Assembly: GCF_021655555.1 (NCBI RefSeq)
Contig: NZ_AP023086.1
Span: 3,254,685-3,318,684 of the forward strand
DNA from: Marinagarivorans cellulosilyticus
GTDB lineage: Bacteria > Pseudomonadota > Gammaproteobacteria > Pseudomonadales > Cellvibrionaceae
Length of the DNA stretch: 64,000 nt
Direction of reading: 5' to 3'
The position numbers and the translations under genes are program-made. The notes under the pieces were generated by a model that worked only from the letters and a program-made list of their open reading frames with translations, was not told where the DNA came from and did not search any database. Within the stretch, counting starts at the first letter, position 1. Each line of letters begins with the position of its first letter. Below, piece after piece: positions 44,198 to 53,280 of the stretch.

Positions 44198-46531
44198 GTG
44201 AAGTTAAGCAAATTGTATAGGGTTGCAAACAACTGTGTTCGGCAGAGCAAGCCCAAATTAGAGAAGCCTAAGGTAATACAATTCCCCGTTATTGATATTT
44301 GTAATTCCCGCTGTCAAATGTGTCGAATTTGGGAGAATAAACAAAGTACTGATATTACGGTTGATGAGCTAAAGTTAGGCCTGAATAATGAATTATTTTC
44401 GGAAGTCGAAGCTATAGGCTTCAATGGCGGTGAGCCGACCTTGCGCTCCGACTTAATCGATATGGTCAGGGTTGTAGTCGAATGTCTGCCTGCGTTAAAG
44501 CATGTTTCTTTAATTACAAATGCCTTTAAATATAAGCAAGTTATTGAGCAAATAGACGGAATGGCGTCTGTTATTAAGCAAAAAAATATTAATTTTGACG
44601 TAATGGTTTCGTTGGATGGTTTTGAATCTGTTCATGATGCCGTGCGTGGTCGCGACGGCAACTTTGAAAATGCCAAGCATGTTATAAGGCATATTATGCA
44701 GTCAAAATTAGTTGATAACGTGCGTATTGGCTGCACGGTTATCCGCGAAAATGTTTTACATTTGGCTCCTTTATTGGATTTTTGTATCGAAAATAAAGTG
44801 TATATAAAGTACCGATTGGGTATTCCTCATCAGCGCTTATACACTCAGAACTTGTTGGATCCCTACGCGTTGACTTTTGAAGAAAAGTACGAGTTTGTTG
44901 AATTTTTAGAGGGGCTAATTTCGAACTACGAAACGAGCGTTCAACAAAACTTTTTTTATCGATCGTTAATTGATCAAGTTATCTACGACGAGCCTAGGCA
45001 GGCAGGCTGCGATTGGCAGCATCGTGGTGCAACGATTACAGCAAAAGGTGAGCTGGCGTACTGTGCGGTGGAAAGTAAAGCGTTAATGAGTAATATTTCT
45101 GATGGGGACGCAAATAAAGTTTACTTTAAAAATGAAGGGCATCTTAACGAGATAATTAAAACTAAATGTGATTCTTGTCACCACGATTATGTCGGGCTTC
45201 CGCCTGCGGCAGAATACCGGCGCCAGTTGTTTGCACGGTTAAATAATAAATTTCATATTAAATCCTTAATTCGAAAGGCCCCATTTTTTGACAATATAGA
45301 CAAGCTTCGACAATCAAAAGCTTTTAATTTTAGCCTAAGTTACTATCGTAGTTCGATTGAAGGATCGCTTAACGCTAAAGATTCAGTTGAGCAGTCAGTT
45401 TTAATTTGTGGTTGGTATGGTACGGAAACACTTGGTGATAAGGCAATACTGGGTGGCGTTATTGAGTCGTTGCAAGCAAGCCTTGGGCAGAATATTAAAA
45501 TTGTACTGGTAGCAATTAATCCTTACATCAGCCATATGACCAAGCTACAAATGCCGGAGCTCAAGTCTGCTAATGTAGTTGGGCTAGAAGAAGGTGTTAG
45601 ATTGGCTGGCAGTTGTGGCTATTGTGTATTTGGTGGCGGTCCATTAATGGCGATTAACGAGCTGGCTCCAATGCAAGTTATATTTGAAAATGCTAAGAAG
45701 CATGGGCGGAAAACTATCGTTGCTGGTTGTGGCGTGGGGCCTTTAGGGGAAAATTTCCATAATGAGAGTATACGGCAAATTCTTTTGCTGTCTGATATTA
45801 GAATCTATCGGGATAATAAGTCTCAGGACTATGCAAAGACTTTGGGCGTGCCCATACAGGAAGGTGAAGTTGCCGAAGACCCTGCTTTTACTTGGCTAAC
45901 GAAGCCTCATTCATCGGTAATAAGTAATGCTCAATATGTGGATAAAAAAGTTATTTTGTTGGGGTTGCGAGACTTTCCTTATAAGGAATATGCAAGGCAT
46001 TTACCTGAGCACGAATGTTTAGCCATTAAGTCGCGTTATGAAAACGTAATTGTTTGTGCATTGCAAACGATTGTCGGTTTACATCCTGACGTTATTATTA
46101 GGCCCTTGCCAATGTGTACCAATCACTTTGGTTCGGATGACCGGTGGTTTTACCGCAAGCTTTTTAGGTCAGCAAGTGATTTGAAATCTGTATTAGACTT
46201 GAGTCTATTGGGGCCTGAGTTACCTCCGCAAGAGTATCTGGCGGCCTTTGAAAATTGTAGTGTCTTATTGGCTATGCGGTTTCATTCGTTGGTATTTGGT
46301 GTTGCAAAAGGAGCGAATTGTTTAGCGTTGGATTACACCTTAGGTAAAGGAAAGGTCAAGTCGCTCGCAGAGCGTTTTAATGTGCCCGTTATGTCATTAC
46401 AAGATTTGAATGCCGATGATGTTGTAGATCAAATAAATTTGTTTTTAGAAAGTAAAACGCGAGAGCCACTAGTGCGGGACCAGTTGAGTTTTATAGGCGT
46501 ATTGACAAAACAACTAACTAACCGCAAATGA
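44198..46531 (+). CDS. Radical SAM/SPASM-like protein fused to polysaccharide pyruvyltransferase
   Basis: This long protein (777 residues from GTG 44198; TTG 44195 is the alternative) has two distinct halves. The first (about 25-350) is a radical SAM enzyme with the CxxxCxxC cluster motif CNSRCQMCRIW (Cys 35, 39, 42), GFNGGEPTLRSDL, and a Cys-containing C-terminal extension (AGCDWQ, AYCAVE, CDSCHHDYVG) of SPASM type. The second (about 397-777) is a polysaccharide pyruvyltransferase (CsaB/WcaK-like) with WYGTETLGDKAILGG, VFGGGPLM, CGVGPLGENFHNE and AMRFHSLVFG. Pyruvyltransferases usually add pyruvate ketals from phosphoenolpyruvate to sugars. The single reading frame spans both halves without a gap. 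I know of no defined product for this fusion. Its stop overlaps the next start (ATGA). Confidence 0.85.
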   Translation: MKLSKLYRVANNCVRQSKPKLEKPKVIQFPVIDICNSRCQMCRIWENKQSTDITVDELKLGLNNELFSEVEAIGFNGGEPTLRSDLIDMVRVVVECLPALKHVSLITNAFKYKQVIEQIDGMASVIKQKNINFDVMVSLDGFESVHDAVRGRDGNFENAKHVIRHIMQSKLVDNVRIGCTVIRENVLHLAPLLDFCIENKVYIKYRLGIPHQRLYTQNLLDPYALTFEEKYEFVEFLEGLISNYETSVQQNFFYRSLIDQVIYDEPRQAGCDWQHRGATITAKGELAYCAVESKALMSNISDGDANKVYFKNEGHLNEIIKTKCDSCHHDYVGLPPAAEYRRQLFARLNNKFHIKSLIRKAPFFDNIDKLRQSKAFNFSLSYYRSSIEGSLNAKDSVEQSVLICGWYGTETLGDKAILGGVIESLQASLGQNIKIVLVAINPYISHMTKLQMPELKSANVVGLEEGVRLAGSCGYCVFGGGPLMAINELAPMQVIFENAKKHGRKTIVAGCGVGPLGENFHNESIRQILLLSDIRIYRDNKSQDYAKTLGVPIQEGEVAEDPAFTWLTKPHSSVISNAQYVDKKVILLGLRDFPYKEYARHLPEHECLAIKSRYENVIVCALQTIVGLHPDVIIRPLPMCTNHFGSDDRWFYRKLFRSASDLKSVLDLSLLGPELPPQEYLAAFENCSVLLAMRFHSLVFGVAKGANCLALDYTLGKGKVKSLAERFNVPVMSLQDLNADDVVDQINLFLESKTREPLVRDQLSFIGVLTKQLTNRK

Positions 46532-47748
46532 AGATATTACATTTAAGTTACAGTGATGCAGATGGGGGCGCAGCAAGAGCTGCATTTAGACTCCACATTG
46601 CTCAGCGAAAAGCTGGCCTTGATAGTCATATGCTGGTAGTAAATAAGCAGACTGACAATCCATTTGTACACTCTGTCGGTAAATCGAAATGGCTGAGGAT
46701 AAAAATCGCCAATATCATTGCGTCGCGTTTATTGCGCTTACAAAAAACAAGTAATCCTGTACACCATTCGTTGAATTTCTTTGCAAGTGGGATTTTGCAA
46801 CAAATTGATCGAATTGCGCCCGACATTGTTAATCTGCATTGGGTGGGTGGTGAGATGATTTCGGTTGGAGAAATTTCCCGAATTAAGCAGCCCGCAGTTT
46901 GGACGATGCATGATATGTGGCCGTTTTGTGGAGCTGAGCACTACTCCGATCCCGCGGGTAATAAGCGATATGTGCAATATTCAACATCCGCAATCGAGGT
47001 CGATCCATCGTTGAGTGGAGTCGATATCAATAAATGGCGTGCTCGATCAAAGGCTAAAAGTTGGACAAAAAAGTCAATTACCTATGTCTGCCCTACGAAT
47101 TGGCTGGCCGGGTGTGCACGAGAGAGTAGCTTGTTGGCTAATAGTCAAATCACGGTTATTCCAAATTGCATAGATCATGATTTATTTAAACCTGTAGATA
47201 AGCAGGTTTGTAGGCATTTACTTGGTTTACCCCAAAATAAGAAGTTGATTCTATTCGGAGCAATGTCAAGTACAAGCGACCCTCGTAAGGGCTTTGCGTT
47301 ATTGGAATCTGCGTTGGAAAAATTGAGGGGCAGGTGTGATTTTGAATTAGTTGTTTTTGGCGCCTCTGGGATCGACGATATTTGTGATATCAAAACTCAT
47401 TACATGGGTATTTTAAAGGATGACATATCGCTAGTTGCCCTTTACAACGCATGCAACCTTTTTGTCGCCCCGTCTTTGCAAGATAACCTCCCAAATACCC
47501 TTGTAGAGTCGTTGGCTTGCGGTGTGCCGTGTATTGCATTTGATATAGGGGGGATGCAAGACTTGGTGAGATCGTCGAATGATGGAGCGCTGGTGCAAAG
47601 TATAGACTGTGATGCACTTGCAGATGCTATCGCGTCAGAGTTGCTTAATGATGCAGCTAGAAATACTTTAATGCACTCTAAGTTATATAGAGAAGAGGCG
47701 GCCGTAGCATCTCAATATCGCCAACTCTATGAAGCTTATTTGAGATAA
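46528..47748 (+). CDS. GT4 glycosyltransferase
   Basis: This 406-residue GT-B enzyme begins MKILHLSYSDADGGAARAAF, the typical start of WcaC-like group 4 transferases. It has the acceptor-side VNLHWVGGEMISVGEI, VWTMHDMWPFCGAEHY and a C-terminal GT4 donor domain with FGAMSSTSDPRKGF and LVESLACGVPCIAFDIGGM, which includes the EX7E-like donor-binding segment. Donor and acceptor are unknown. It overlaps the radical SAM fusion by 4 bp and precedes a GT2 gene by 4 bp. Confidence 0.88.
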   Translation: MKILHLSYSDADGGAARAAFRLHIAQRKAGLDSHMLVVNKQTDNPFVHSVGKSKWLRIKIANIIASRLLRLQKTSNPVHHSLNFFASGILQQIDRIAPDIVNLHWVGGEMISVGEISRIKQPAVWTMHDMWPFCGAEHYSDPAGNKRYVQYSTSAIEVDPSLSGVDINKWRARSKAKSWTKKSITYVCPTNWLAGCARESSLLANSQITVIPNCIDHDLFKPVDKQVCRHLLGLPQNKKLILFGAMSSTSDPRKGFALLESALEKLRGRCDFELVVFGASGIDDICDIKTHYMGILKDDISLVALYNACNLFVAPSLQDNLPNTLVESLACGVPCIAFDIGGMQDLVRSSNDGALVQSIDCDALADAIASELLNDAARNTLMHSKLYREEAAVASQYRQLYEAYLR

Positions 47749-47752
47749 CATC

Positions 47753-48514
47753 ATGGTTCAAAAGTGGCTACCAAAAATAACCGTTGTTACCGTCGTTTAT
47801 AATGGCGCGACCGAAATTGAAAATACAATTAATTCTGTATTGGGGCAAGATTATTCCAATATTGAATATATTATTGTCGACGGCGGATCTACTGATGGGA
47901 CGTTGGAAATTATAAAGCGTTATGAAAGTAACATTTCTCAGTGGGTGAGCGAACCTGATAAAGGTATTTACGATGCAATGAACAAAGGGATTCAGATGGC
48001 GACCGGTGATGTTATCAATTTCATGAATGCTGGCGACCGATTTGCTTCATCAGTTATATTGTCGCAGGTCGCAGTTCTGTTGAAGCCAGATTCACTCAAA
48101 ATTTTGTATGGCGATCATCAGGTGTTATATCCGGATGGACAAGTTAAGGTGCGTCGGGCTAAAACTTTAGATAAAAGAATTCCGAGGAAAATGCCATGTT
48201 GCCATCAGTCTATGTTCGTTCCTGTAGCTGAAGCAAAGTCCAGTCCTTTTGATTTGACCTATATAATGGCCGCCGATTTTTTTCAATTTCTATCGATACG
48301 CAACTCGGGTGTTGGGATTATAAATACCGCTAACAATATATCTATCGTAAGTTCAGGTGGCGTTTCAGATACTACTCGCAAAACAGTGTGGCTTGAATAT
48401 AAGAGGGCGTATAGGGTATTTTCCGGAAATTCAAGCCATTTATATTATGGATATAATATGGCTATTGAGTACTGTAAAGTTAAGATAAAGAACCTAGTTC
48501 GACATGGTCATTAA
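47753..48514 (+). CDS. GT2 glycosyltransferase
   Basis: This 253-residue GT-A enzyme (WcaE-like) has ITVVTVVYNGATEIENTINS and the nucleotide-binding IIVDGGSTDGTLEII. SEPDKGIYDAMNKGI follows, with MNAGDRF in the DxD position. The family adds a single sugar to the lipid-linked unit. It is clearly related to the GT2 at 54322, which shares GIYDA-NKGIQMA, suggesting two copies diverged for different linkages. It overlaps the wzy gene by 11 bp. Confidence 0.9.
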   Translation: MVQKWLPKITVVTVVYNGATEIENTINSVLGQDYSNIEYIIVDGGSTDGTLEIIKRYESNISQWVSEPDKGIYDAMNKGIQMATGDVINFMNAGDRFASSVILSQVAVLLKPDSLKILYGDHQVLYPDGQVKVRRAKTLDKRIPRKMPCCHQSMFVPVAEAKSSPFDLTYIMAADFFQFLSIRNSGVGIINTANNISIVSSGGVSDTTRKTVWLEYKRAYRVFSGNSSHLYYGYNMAIEYCKVKIKNLVRHGH

Positions 48515-49685
48515 TGTTAAGCAGGCAATCATTGTAATCGGGGCTATTTCGGTTTCACTTATTCTTTTCGTTAATTTAGGGGAGGTTGTAGCCTTAGTAA
48601 AAGGTACTTTGCACAGTCAAACACAAAATGTAACGCCTGTATATGTAAAAGTGTTAAAAGATATTTTGTTTTTGATTTCTATTTCTATTTCCTTGATTTG
48701 GCTGGTTTTATCATGTCGAGTAATATCGCCAATCAAAGTTTTGCTAAGTGCATGGCTTTTTTTTGTATTTGCTGCGCTTATTGCAAGTTATGAATTGCCA
48801 TGGATATGTTTGCTATTGGGTCTCAGGTGGGTAATGCCTATTATTTTGTTGGTCCTGTTGATCGATTTAGTGGATCGTGAAGCCATGGTTACTATTTCAA
48901 ATTTTTTGAAGTATGTATTTTTTGTGCATTTTACTTTTCAGTTAGTTCAATTGGTCTTTGGAGGGACTTGGTACGGTAGTTTTTTGGGTGGGTATTCTCT
49001 AAGAAATCCTGGGTTGTTTTTGATTCCGTCATCGGGTGCGCTATTCAGCTGTTTGTGTTTTTTGTTTCTTAATTATTTTGCAAAAGTTAGATTTTCCGTG
49101 CTTGCGCCTATAACTATTCTAAGTGTTTTGATGACTGTGAGCTTGACTGGAATTGCCCTAGGGTTCCTCTTTGTTTCTTACGTTTATTTTAGGCGCTTCT
49201 TTAGTTCGCGAGTGATTATGTTATTCGCATGTATAGCATGTGCCGGGTTGATACTCTCTGTTGATCAATTTGCACATCTCTTGGGGCGTGGTGATGATGT
49301 TATTGCTGTTAGTGGGGGAGCGAGGGCTGATATCTTCCTTGATACTTGGGGGCGTGTAGGCTTAGTTTCCCGTTTTTTTGGGTTGGCTACCAATTCTGCG
49401 GTATTATATTTTAACGGAAATTATAATGCGTTTATTGCGGATTCAATGTACGTAAGTGTTTTGGCTAATTTGGGTTTATTGGGTTTTTTGTTTTATGTGT
49501 TCCTGCTTTCGTTTTTTTTCGTATGGTCTATTTTTATTTCTCACGACTTCTCGATTCTGTTGAGTCTTTTTATTGTCTTATCTTCTTTGACGTCTGTGAT
49601 TACGGAGTTATACCCAATTAATTTCATTGTCCCTTTTGCGGTTGCCTTTGTTTTGCGTCCGGGCTTAGGTTTGAATGTTCGCTAG
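48504..49685 (+). CDS. wzy: Wzy-like O-antigen polymerase
   Basis: This 393-residue protein is almost entirely hydrophobic, with about ten predicted helices and a larger loop near residues 255-310. Wzy proteins share little sequence, so the call rests on topology, position after glycosyltransferases, and the presence of Wzx and Wzz in the same locus. It would join repeat units at the periplasmic face. The DNA is AT-rich with many TTT and ATT codons, unlike the flanking housekeeping genes. Confidence 0.72.
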   Translation: MVINVKQAIIVIGAISVSLILFVNLGEVVALVKGTLHSQTQNVTPVYVKVLKDILFLISISISLIWLVLSCRVISPIKVLLSAWLFFVFAALIASYELPWICLLLGLRWVMPIILLVLLIDLVDREAMVTISNFLKYVFFVHFTFQLVQLVFGGTWYGSFLGGYSLRNPGLFLIPSSGALFSCLCFLFLNYFAKVRFSVLAPITILSVLMTVSLTGIALGFLFVSYVYFRRFFSSRVIMLFACIACAGLILSVDQFAHLLGRGDDVIAVSGGARADIFLDTWGRVGLVSRFFGLATNSAVLYFNGNYNAFIADSMYVSVLANLGLLGFLFYVFLLSFFFVWSIFISHDFSILLSLFIVLSSLTSVITELYPINFIVPFAVAFVLRPGLGLNVR

Positions 49686-50028
49686 TTGGCTACAAAAATA
49701 GACTTTTTGTTTATTTTTTGCAGTATTTTGTTTAGGAGTATTTTTGCTTTATAAAAATATATTTTTTTAACTTTAAGTATTATTTTCTCGTCTTGTAAGG
49801 TTTTAATCGTAACTAGGTTTGTATTGTTCTAACTGTTTTATTGTATTGCGATATCAGTCAAAAATAATTGAATAGTAATATTTTGTAATTGAATATCATA
49901 TAGATAGGTTCTAATTTGAAAGTATTTTCTGGTTGTCTCATTCGGCTTTGGTAGGTGTATTTGGTATAGTTGTTTTTGATAAATTGCTAGATAAATATCA
50001 TTGAAATTTTTTGGAAAAATGGATAGTT
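49686..50028. other. AT-rich intergenic gap inside the glycan locus
   Basis: These 343 bases are strongly AT-rich with T-runs and hold no gene I can support. The gap breaks an otherwise overlapping series of genes between wzy and the next GT4, so it may contain a new promoter or the scar of a cassette exchange. Confidence 0.5.
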
Positions 50029-51162
50029 ATGAGAGTATACAGATTGTGTCCAGTATATGCTCCTGATTTTAAGTACGGCGGGTCAGTGGTGGCTGATTAT
50101 GAGCTTGATAAAGCGTTGGTAAGGCTGGGTCATGAAATTAATGTTATTACAACAAGTGATGATTCTGAAAATGTTGGCTCTAGGGTAATTGATGGAGTAG
50201 CAGTTACTTCATATAGATCTTCAAGACCTTTATATGCTTTATCCGCTTTCGCTTTGGTTCGGGCTGCATACAAGCTTTTTAGAACCCGATCTCAAGTTGA
50301 TATCGTTTGGATTGGCGGTGTCTGGAATCTTTTTGCATTATTAATTCCAATATTTTGTCGTTTGTTGAAAATCAAGTATTGTATTTCTCCACACGGGATG
50401 CTTGTTCCCCTACTAATTCAGATGAAATCATCTTTTATGAAGCGTGCGATGCTGGGCTTTGGTTTACGTTCAAATATCAAACATGCACACTTCGTTCATT
50501 GTACGGTAGATAGTGAGTGCTCAGATGTTCGTGAAGTGGTCGGAGCTGACGTTAAATTTTTTGTTATGCCGTTATGTTTTGATCTTACAAAATTTGATGT
50601 TAAAGATGCTACTCCTGAGCTAAATGACAAATTACGAATTGGTTTTGTTGGAAGGGTTACTCGTAAAAAACGATTAGACTTACTTGTTGAGTCTATTTCC
50701 TTGATGTCAAAATGTGATAGGGGAAGACTCGAAATCTTAGTTGTTGGAACAGACGTCGAGGGCCTATATGATAGGAGTCAGAAGTCGTTTGGGTGTGGCG
50801 AAATAACCTATTTGGGAGAATTGTATGGGGATGATTTGGTTGAGTTGTATAAAAGTTTGGATGTATTCGTTCTAACATCTGAGTCAGAGAACTTTGCAAT
50901 TTCAGTTGTTGAAGCCGCTTATTGTTCTTGTGCGTTGTTACTTTCTCGCAATGTAGGCGTTTCAACCTTTTTTGTTGATGGTCAGTCGATGTTGATTTGT
51001 AAGCTCAGTGCAGAGGATATAGCTGTGAAATTAAGATTACTTCTACATGATAGAAGCTTGCTATGTGGCCTTAAAATTGCTGCTAAACAAGTTTCAAATC
51101 AATTTTCGTCAAACAATTTTGATCACGAATTACTTCTTAAGGTTATAAATGAACAAAGCTAG
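50029..51162 (+). CDS. GT4 glycosyltransferase
   Basis: This 377-residue GT-B enzyme has a Rossmann N-terminal part (YRLCPVYAPDFKYGGSVVAD) with ISPHGMLVPLLIQMKSSFMK and a GT4 donor domain (RIGFVGRVTRKKRLDLLVES). The EX7E-type segment SESENFAISVVEAAYCSCALLLS follows. ATG 50029 is preferred to the in-frame TTG at 50011 because MRVYRLCPVYAPDF is the natural N-terminus. It overlaps the next gene by 14 bp. It is one of the most AT-rich genes of the window. Confidence 0.87.
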   Translation: MRVYRLCPVYAPDFKYGGSVVADYELDKALVRLGHEINVITTSDDSENVGSRVIDGVAVTSYRSSRPLYALSAFALVRAAYKLFRTRSQVDIVWIGGVWNLFALLIPIFCRLLKIKYCISPHGMLVPLLIQMKSSFMKRAMLGFGLRSNIKHAHFVHCTVDSECSDVREVVGADVKFFVMPLCFDLTKFDVKDATPELNDKLRIGFVGRVTRKKRLDLLVESISLMSKCDRGRLEILVVGTDVEGLYDRSQKSFGCGEITYLGELYGDDLVELYKSLDVFVLTSESENFAISVVEAAYCSCALLLSRNVGVSTFFVDGQSMLICKLSAEDIAVKLRLLLHDRSLLCGLKIAAKQVSNQFSSNNFDHELLLKVINEQS

Positions 51163-52132
51163 AATATTAATCACCGGTGGATCTGGATTCATAGGTACGA
51201 ATGCTGTTGATCGAGCTCTTGTTCTAGGGTTCGATATTTTGAGTATTGATGTACGTCAACCTAAGAATTTAAACCATAGTCAGATCTTCAAACAAGTTGA
51301 TTTAAAAAATTTAGATGCACTCAAAAAGGTATTTCAGCAATTTAAGCCTAACTTGGTACTGCATCTCGCAGCGCGAACAGATCTGGGTGGAAGTAAATTG
51401 CAAGATTATGAGGACAATGTCCACGCAGTTAGAAACCTATGTCGAGTACTAATTGATACTCCATCTGTTGAGTCAGTGGTATTTGCGTCCAGCATGTTAG
51501 TTTGTTCTGCTGGAGATATGCCGAAATATTCTGACCATTATTCGCCCTCTACTGTCTACGGTGAGAGCAAGGTTGAAATGGAAAATATAATACGAGAGTT
51601 TTGTGACGATTTTCCGTTCGCTTGGACTACGGTAAGGCCCACTTCAATCTGGGGGCCTTGGTTTGAAGAACCATACAAGAATTTTTTTTACCGAGTGATG
51701 AACGGAAGTTATTTCTTGATTGGAGAGAGAGCGTCAGTCAAAACATATGGTTATGTCGGTAATGCTGTTAATCAAATGTTCAGCTGTTTAGTGGCCGGAG
51801 TTAATTTCGGTTTGGGTCCAAAATACCTTGGAGATTCGTTACCTATGTCTGCTGACGATTGGGCTATTAAAATTTCTAGCGTAGCAGGTGTTAAGATGCC
51901 ATCTTCTTTGCCTTGGTGGGTGCTGAGTTCAGCTGCAGTGGTAGGTGATTTGCTCGCTATATTTTCAATTAAATTTCCAATGACCACATTTAGGCTAAAT
52001 AACATGACTACCGATAATGTGATTGAACCCGAAATGTTATTGGAACTGGAAAATATTTATTCGCCAGTTAGCCTACAAGAGGGTATTGCGGAAACTTTGG
52101 CGTGGCTTAAATTTATGAAATTAGGACAATAG
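51149..52132 (+). CDS. NAD-dependent epimerase/dehydratase
   Basis: This 327-residue extended SDR has the cofactor motif ITGGSGFIGTNAVD, LHLAARTDLGGS, an SSMLVCSAG active-site Ser region, and YGESKVEMENI with the Tyr-Lys pair. RPTSIWGPWFEEPYKNFF follows. It is a sugar-nucleotide epimerase, reductase or dehydratase, but does not match Gmd, Fcl, RfbB, GalE or UXS closely enough to name. It lies 2 bp before gmd, so it may act on a related nucleotide sugar. Confidence 0.82.
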   Translation: MNKARILITGGSGFIGTNAVDRALVLGFDILSIDVRQPKNLNHSQIFKQVDLKNLDALKKVFQQFKPNLVLHLAARTDLGGSKLQDYEDNVHAVRNLCRVLIDTPSVESVVFASSMLVCSAGDMPKYSDHYSPSTVYGESKVEMENIIREFCDDFPFAWTTVRPTSIWGPWFEEPYKNFFYRVMNGSYFLIGERASVKTYGYVGNAVNQMFSCLVAGVNFGLGPKYLGDSLPMSADDWAIKISSVAGVKMPSSLPWWVLSSAAVVGDLLAIFSIKFPMTTFRLNNMTTDNVIEPEMLLELENIYSPVSLQEGIAETLAWLKFMKLGQ

Positions 52133-52134
52133 AC

Positions 52135-53250
52135 ATGAAAAAAGCACTTATAACAGGAATAACAGGTCAAGATGGCTCTTATTTGGCCGAGCTTTTGTTG
52201 GGAAAAGGGTATGAAGTACATGGGATAAAGCGCCGAGCTTCATTATTCAATACCGAGCGTGTTGACCATATTTACCAAGATCGTCACGAAGAAAGCCCCA
52301 AGTTTTTTTTGCATTACGGCGACTTAAGTGACAGCTCAAACCTTACTCGTATTCTAAAAGAGGTGGAACCAGATGAGGTTTATAACCTTGGTGCGCAATC
52401 GCATGTGGCGGTGTCTTTTGAGGCGCCCGAGTACACGGCGGATGTAGATGCAATGGGCACTCTTCGTTTGTTAGAGGCCATCCGCTTTTTGGGGTTGGAA
52501 AAAAAGACCAAGTTTTATCAGGCGTCGACTTCAGAGCTTTACGGTGAAGTGCAAGAAATACCACAAAAAGAAACCACGCCTTTTCACCCGCGTTCCCCCT
52601 ATGCTGTTGCCAAGATGTACGCTTATTGGATTGCGGTGAATTACCGTGAATCTTATGGCATGTATGCTTGTAACGGAATTTTGTTTAACCATGAATCCCC
52701 GCGTCGCGGTGAAACCTTTGTAACGCGCAAAATTACTCGCGGTTTGGCGAATATTTCCCAAGGTTTAGAAAAGTGCCTGTATCTAGGTAATATGGATGCT
52801 CTACGTGACTGGGGGCATGCCAAAGATTATGTACGCATGCAGTGGATGATGTTACAGCAAGATCAGCCAGAAGATTTTGTGATTGCTACGGGCAAACAAA
52901 TATCTGTGCGTGAGTTTGTTACGCTTTCTGCTAAAGAACTCGGCATTACTCTTGAATTCTCTGGTAAGGGTGTGGATGAGATCGCTACGGTTACAGGGAT
53001 TAATGGCGACAATGCGAATGCCCTAAAGGTGGGTGATGTTATTGTCCGTGTTGACTCGCGTTATTTCCGTCCTGCAGAAGTCGAAACTTTACTGGGTGAT
53101 CCGACCAAAGCGAAAGAAAAATTAGGGTGGACCCCGGAAATTACCGTCGAAGAAATGTGTGCAGAAATGGTTCAGTCTGATTTAGCAAAAGCTAAACAGC
53201 ATGCGTTGCTTAAAGCAAATGGTTACGACGTTTCTGTGTCTGTAGAGTAA
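52135..53250 (+). CDS. gmd: GDP-mannose 4,6-dehydratase
   Basis: Gmd converts GDP-mannose to GDP-4-keto-6-deoxymannose. The 371-residue protein has ITGITGQDGSYLAELLL, GIKRRASLFNTERVDHIYQD, VYNLGAQSHVAVSFE, and the active-site STSELYGE. SPYAVAKMYAYWIAVNYRE supplies the catalytic Tyr-Lys pair, and NHESPRRGETFVTRKI follows; all are diagnostic. It is followed 30 bp later by fcl. The codon use shifts here back toward that of the housekeeping genes, so it marks the right border of the AT-rich part of the locus. Confidence 0.97.
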   Translation: MKKALITGITGQDGSYLAELLLGKGYEVHGIKRRASLFNTERVDHIYQDRHEESPKFFLHYGDLSDSSNLTRILKEVEPDEVYNLGAQSHVAVSFEAPEYTADVDAMGTLRLLEAIRFLGLEKKTKFYQASTSELYGEVQEIPQKETTPFHPRSPYAVAKMYAYWIAVNYRESYGMYACNGILFNHESPRRGETFVTRKITRGLANISQGLEKCLYLGNMDALRDWGHAKDYVRMQWMMLQQDQPEDFVIATGKQISVREFVTLSAKELGITLEFSGKGVDEIATVTGINGDNANALKVGDVIVRVDSRYFRPAEVETLLGDPTKAKEKLGWTPEITVEEMCAEMVQSDLAKAKQHALLKANGYDVSVSVE

Positions 53251-53280
53251 ACCCAGTTAATCCGCACACTGAGTGTAAGT

